This document shows positions 59,411 through 64,000 of a DNA stretch of 64,000 bases, piece after piece; the stretch's first letter is position 1, and every line of letters starts with the position of its first letter. The notes below the pieces were generated by a model. It had not been told where the DNA came from and did not search any database. It was given only the letters and a program-made list of their open reading frames with translations. The stretch is taken from assembly GCA_015060005.1 (NCBI GenBank), contig SUZI01000001.1:248001-312000 (forward strand), read 5' to 3'. Position numbers and translations under genes: made by a program. The DNA is from Rikenellaceae bacterium. Lineage in GTDB: Bacteria > Bacteroidota > Bacteroidia > Bacteroidales > Rikenellaceae.

Positions 59411-59468
59411 ATCTAATTGTTTTTCACTTATACCTTTATATTATAGCACAAATAGTATGCCTTGCCAC

Positions 59469-60188
59469 CTAACCTATGATAAATATGGTTGGTCGCTTGG
59501 CAATATCGGGCAGTGGCATACGTCGCCACTCGGCTATCGGCTTCATCGCTATGTACTCATTGGGCGATGTAATATCACAAGCTATCACTAAACGCAGGTC
59601 GGCAGCACAGCTCTGCACTATCTGCTCTGCGAGCTTCACATTGCGGTAAGGTGCCTCAATGAAGACCTGTGATTGCCCCTCCGACTTCACCTTCTTCTCT
59701 ATGATTTTCAATGCCTTACTCCTCTCCGCAGGCTTTATCGGCAGATAGCCGTTGAAGGCAAACGACTGACCATTCAGCCCCGATGCCATCACCGCCAACA
59801 AGATAGAGGATGGACCCACCAGAGGTACTACTCTTATGCCGTGGCGATGACACGCCTCGACAACCAATGCTCCGGGGTCTGCCACACCTGGCACTCCCGC
59901 CTCCGAGATGACGCCTGCCGAGCGACCAGCAAGCAGCGGCTTTATCATCGCCTCGATAGCTACACCCGAAGGGGTGTGCTCGTTGAGCTCAACGAACTCC
60001 AAATCATCTATCTTCTTCGCAATCTTATACTTAGAGAGAAATCTACGTGCCGAGCGGGTATTCTCCACGATGAAATAATCCAATTCATCGACCACCCTCT
60101 TGTTCTCTGCCGGTAGCACATCCTGGGGCTCACGCTCATCCGAAATCGGACACGGAATCATATATAAAATACCCTTGCTGCTCATCAC
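59469..60188 (-). CDS. RsmI-family tetrapyrrole-methylase-fold SAM methyltransferase
   Basis: FIVENTRSARRFL; VISEAGVPGVADPGALVVEACHRHGIRVVPLVGPSSILLAVMASGLNGQSFAFNGYLP. Confidence 0.87.
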   Translation of the reverse strand: MMSSKGILYMIPCPISDEREPQDVLPAENKRVVDELDYFIVENTRSARRFLSKYKIAKKIDDLEFVELNEHTPSGVAIEAMIKPLLAGRSAGVISEAGVPGVADPGALVVEACHRHGIRVVPLVGPSSILLAVMASGLNGQSFAFNGYLPIKPAERSKALKIIEKKVKSEGQSQVFIEAPYRNVKLAEQIVQSCAADLRLVIACDITSPNEYIAMKPIAEWRRMPLPDIAKRPTIFIIG

Positions 60189-62545
60189 TTTACATATACT
60201 CGTTTAACTCGCGACGCAACGGTCGAGATTATCTCATAAGGGATTGTTCCTAACACACGTGCCATATCCTCGGCTGTATTACCCTGGTTAGCCGAGAAGA
60301 TAAGTACCTCACTACCCTCTTGAACTCCCTCAATATCAGTTACATCAATCATACAGCTATCCATACACACTCTGCCCACTATCGGTGCCGGCTTACCAGC
60401 GACCAACATCGACCAGGCTCCCGAGCCGAGATGGCGATCTAAACCGTCGGCATAACCCACAGGGATTGTCGCTATAAGTGAATCACGCTCAAGCACTTGC
60501 GAGCGAGCATAGCCGATAGACTCTCCCGCCTTGCGACAACGCAGCTGCACTACGCGACTTCGCAATGTAGAGACCACCTGCAACTCCTCGTTGTGGCAAT
60601 ATCCATAGCCATAAAGTCCCAATCCCAAGCGACACATATCAAACGCCGCCTCCGGAAAACGCTCTATTGCAGCAGAGTTGGCAGTATGACGCAACACCTT
60701 ATATGGCAATGAGTTAGCTACCATCATAGAGAGCTTATCGAAGAGCTCAATCTGACCACGCGTATAATCATCCTGCTCGGGCATATCGGCACAAGCTAAA
60801 TGTGCAAATATCGAAGCCACCTTCACATAACGGTTAACCTTCAACATATCAATGAGTTGAGCCATATCCTCCTCGACAAAGCCCAGACGATGCATACCCG
60901 TATCGAGTTTCAGATGAATAGGATATGAGCTATGACCATATCGCTCAACGCTACGGCTAAATTCCTTCAACGAAGTGAAGCTATATATCTCTGGCTCAAG
61001 CGAATAGCTAACCATCTTATCGAAACTGCCAGCATCGGCATTAAGCACTACGATAGGCATCGTAATACCCTTCTCACGAAGTGTGATACCCTCATCAGCA
61101 AAAGCGACAGCAAGATAATTAATTCCTTGATGTTGAAGCAGTTGTGCAACTTCTACGTCGCCCGCTCCATAGCTGCTTGCCTTAACCATTGCAACCAACT
61201 TATGATTTTTCGGCAGATGGCGACGGAAGTAACTGATATTGTGAGTCATAGCTGCGAGGTTGACCTCTAATACCGTAGTGTGGCTACGCTGCTCAAAGCG
61301 GTGGCATACACGCTCAAAATGTGATGAGCGATTACCCTTCAACAGCACCGTACTATCGGCTATATCTTCCTGACGCAGAGCGAGTAAGAGTTCATCTGTC
61401 GTAGCATAAAAACGCATCGGAGACTCGAAAAAGTGAGCGTATGATGAGATTTTTTCTCCCACGCCTATCAACAAATCCACCCCTGCACGATTAACCAAAG
61501 CTGCCACCCTCGCATAGAGTTGTTCGTCGCTCATTCCACTCTGCAGGATATCCGATATGATAGCCACCTTACGACCACCCAAAGCGACCTCGCTGAGCAT
61601 CTCCAAAGCAATCGTAAGTGAGTTAATATCAGAGTTATACGAGTCATTAATTATCTTCGAGCCGGCAATACCCTCCTTGACTTCCAAACGCATCGCCATA
61701 TCGCGATACTCAACATTCTGGCACTCATAGCCCACCTCGCGACACAACGTCTTAACTAACTGACTATCAATCGCTATAACATCGTTCTGCGACAGTGTAT
61801 CGCACTGTGCATCAGCAGCATCCACAACCCTACAATTCGGACTAACAACTTGATTGATAACAGGTTGCAGCTCCGGATAGTGGCTATGATATATCAGACA
61901 GGTAGCATTACGAGCCAAAATCAGCTTCTCGCGTATCTTCTCCTCGAGCGATGAAAAATTGCTCTGGTGGGCATCGCCAATAGAGGTAAAAACAACCGTA
62001 TCTGGCTGAATCATAGACTCTAAGCGTTGCATCTCACCCACCTCGGAGATGCCAGCCTCGATGATTGCGACATCCTCGTCGCCCTCAATCATCAACAAAG
62101 AGAGGGCTACACCCAACTGAGAGTTGTAGCTCATTGGCGACGTAAATAGCTTAGTATCAGTAGGTAACGAGCGAGCAATCCACTCCTTAACGATAGTCTT
62201 ACCGTTGGAGCCCGTTATGCCGACAACCCTACCTGAAAAGCTCTTACGATGGGCTGATGCCAACTGTTGAAGAGCCTCCAATGAGTTGTTAACTCGCACA
62301 TAACCAACACCTTCGGCAAGCCAAGACACATTATCTCGCTCGACCATAAATGCCTGCACACCACGTTGTAACATCTCGGGGACGTAATCGTGTGAGTCGT
62401 GGTTCTTTCCACACATAGCAACGAACAAAGCCTCGGCAGCGAAAACACTTGTACGTGAGTCAGTTACAACACTCGTAACCAACAAATCCTCACCGACAAG
62501 CTCTCCGCCACAGATACGTGCTATGTCCGACAAAAAGTATCGCAT
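60185..62545 (-). CDS. Bifunctional MurF (UDP-MurNAc-tripeptide:D-Ala-D-Ala ligase) / alanine racemase
   Basis: MurF GITGSNGKTIVKEWIA; Alr domain LEVNLAAMTHNISYFRRHLPKNHKLVAMVKASSYGAG...LKLDTGMHRLGF...RVCMDSCMIDVTD. Confidence 0.95.
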   Translation of the reverse strand: MRYFLSDIARICGGELVGEDLLVTSVVTDSRTSVFAAEALFVAMCGKNHDSHDYVPEMLQRGVQAFMVERDNVSWLAEGVGYVRVNNSLEALQQLASAHRKSFSGRVVGITGSNGKTIVKEWIARSLPTDTKLFTSPMSYNSQLGVALSLLMIEGDEDVAIIEAGISEVGEMQRLESMIQPDTVVFTSIGDAHQSNFSSLEEKIREKLILARNATCLIYHSHYPELQPVINQVVSPNCRVVDAADAQCDTLSQNDVIAIDSQLVKTLCREVGYECQNVEYRDMAMRLEVKEGIAGSKIINDSYNSDINSLTIALEMLSEVALGGRKVAIISDILQSGMSDEQLYARVAALVNRAGVDLLIGVGEKISSYAHFFESPMRFYATTDELLLALRQEDIADSTVLLKGNRSSHFERVCHRFEQRSHTTVLEVNLAAMTHNISYFRRHLPKNHKLVAMVKASSYGAGDVEVAQLLQHQGINYLAVAFADEGITLREKGITMPIVVLNADAGSFDKMVSYSLEPEIYSFTSLKEFSRSVERYGHSSYPIHLKLDTGMHRLGFVEEDMAQLIDMLKVNRYVKVASIFAHLACADMPEQDDYTRGQIELFDKLSMMVANSLPYKVLRHTANSAAIERFPEAAFDMCRLGLGLYGYGYCHNEELQVVSTLRSRVVQLRCRKAGESIGYARSQVLERDSLIATIPVGYADGLDRHLGSGAWSMLVAGKPAPIVGRVCMDSCMIDVTDIEGVQEGSEVLIFSANQGNTAEDMARVLGTIPYEIISTVASRVKRVYVK

Positions 62546-62605
62546 ATCGTTCCCTAAAAGGGCTATATTGTTTATTATATTAGGTAATCCGTTTACTAAA
62601 AGTGG

Positions 62606-64000
62606 CTAATCGTTGTGAAATCTTACCACCGTAATACCTGCACCTCCTCTGTCGGCGTGTTCATCTTTTGCCGACTCGACAGCAGGGATAGTTTTGAGGT
62701 AACGACGTATCTCCTCCTTCAAAGCTCCCGTACCCTTACCGTGCAAAATCGTTACTCCTCCAACACCGACCATCAACGCATCGTCAATCAAATCCTGCAC
62801 CACAGCCAACGCCTCGACAGCTCGCATACCTCGCACATCGACACTATCCTTAAAGTTGAGCTTACGCGAAGAGATATCGACCGAGAGAACGGTACGTGGC
62901 GTTACAGGGCGAACAGATTTCTTATACTCGGCATTAGAGGCAACCGTAAGGCTTGCCACGTTGACCATAGTAAGTATCTGACCAAACGCTACTTGAGCCT
63001 TCCGACCCTTAATACTCTGGACAACACCCAAGACCTCCTGTCCCTCTATTCGTACCTTGGAGCCTACCTCGACCTTACGCTTCTCAACGACAACCTCCGC
63101 CTGTGGCTCTGCCGCAGCCTCGCCACGACGTTTCTTGCCCTCCTCACGACGTTGCTGGCGACGACGCAGACGCTCCATCTCGCGGTCTACACGCTCATCA
63201 TCCTGCGTATTATCAACGCTTTCAACAGCACTCTTGAACTCCTCTAACTCCTTACGTGCCAAGCGAGTAAGCTCCTTCTCGGCTTGTGCCTCGCGGATAG
63301 TGCGGATGGTATTCTCAATCTCACGATTGGCGTCGGCGATAAGTTTCTCTGCCTGCTGCTTAGCCTCACGCAAAATCTCACGTCGCTCCTCCTTGATACG
63401 CGAGAGCTGCGAAGCATACGAAGACTCCAACTCCTCGACCTTGCGGTCGGTGAGACGTATGCGATCACGCTTCTGCGACCAATAGTGCTTATCACGTGCT
63501 ATCTCTCGCAGCTGACGCTCTAAATTGATGTGGTCGCTACCAGCTTTCTCGCTTGCACGACGTATGATATCCTCACTCAGACCTATCTTACGAGCTATCT
63601 CGATAGCAAACGAGCTACCGGGCTTACCCTGCTCCAACTTAAAGAGTGGGCGTATGTTCTGCACATCGAACATCATAGCTCCGTTGGCAACACCCGCGTG
63701 TCCCGTAGCGAAATATTTGATGTTGGAGTAGTGGGTAGTGATGACACCATAACAGCCTCGCTCAAGCATACGCTCTAACATAGCCTCAGCCAACGCACCA
63801 CCTATAACAGGCTCAGTACCAGAGCCAAACTCATCGATAAGCACCAACGTACGCTCCGACGCCAACTGCAACATATTCTTCATATTGAGAAGGTGTGAAG
63901 AGTAGGTCGACAGGTCGTTATCCATAGATTGCTCATCGCCTATATCTATACATATATGGTCGAAGATGGGCAACTCGCTATTCTCGCCCGCAGTAACGGG
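62606..64000 (-). CDS. mutS2: Endonuclease/recombination inhibitor MutS2, C-terminal part, runs off window
   Basis: PIFDHICIDIGDEQSMDNDLSTYSSHLLNMKN; LIDEFGSGTEPVIGGALAEAML; Smr domain DVRGMRAVEALAVVQDLIDDALMVGVGGVTILHGKGTGAL. Confidence 0.96.
   Translation of the reverse strand, partial: PVTAGENSELPIFDHICIDIGDEQSMDNDLSTYSSHLLNMKNMLQLASERTLVLIDEFGSGTEPVIGGALAEAMLERMLERGCYGVITTHYSNIKYFATGHAGVANGAMMFDVQNIRPLFKLEQGKPGSSFAIEIARKIGLSEDIIRRASEKAGSDHINLERQLREIARDKHYWSQKRDRIRLTDRKVEELESSYASQLSRIKEERREILREAKQQAEKLIADANREIENTIRTIREAQAEKELTRLARKELEEFKSAVESVDNTQDDERVDREMERLRRRQQRREEGKKRRGEAAAEPQAEVVVEKRKVEVGSKVRIEGQEVLGVVQSIKGRKAQVAFGQILTMVNVASLTVASNAEYKKSVRPVTPRTVLSVDISSRKLNFKDSVDVRGMRAVEALAVVQDLIDDALMVGVGGVTILHGKGTGALKEEIRRYLKTIPAVESAKDEHADRGGAGITVVRFHND

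Overview
The window looks like a contiguous chromosomal segment from a Bacteroidales bacterium. Codon usage, lipobox starts, TTTG-N19-TAnnTTTG promoters and gene families all fit; Alistipes/Rikenellaceae is plausible but is inference. Most of it is housekeeping: dnaK (5' part), ruvA, ispE, cdaA, tsaE, a PorX-type regulator, pfkA, lpxH-thyA-folA, manA, rhomboid-mutL-dnaJ-grpE, murF-alr fusion, mutS2 (partial). Less ordinary content: (i) a surface locus at 12.4-25.9 kb (fimbrillin-like, three DUF4493-type lipoproteins, two PCMD paralogues, two outer-membrane-like paralogues, CotH-like, GH92); (ii) a heterodisulfide-reductase-like Fe-S/flavin operon (40.8-45.8 kb) and, about 4.4 kb further on, a cysteate-synthase homologue; (iii) an initiator tRNA whose 3' end is repeated as an inverted copy just downstream; (iv) next to it, an unannotated ~107-nt candidate ncRNA (about 46168-46274) with its own perfect promoter, a 12-bp closing stem running into a U-tract, and a tRNA-like cloverleaf with a UUCGACU T-loop; this is my best candidate for an undescribed element; (v) a 206-bp terminal-inverted-repeat (MITE-like) element at 52.7-52.9 kb; (vi) a sigma-54 activator with a degenerate receiver domain; (vii) an NhaC antiporter gene with a single-base frameshift. 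All assignments are by eye from sequence motifs; no database search was run.
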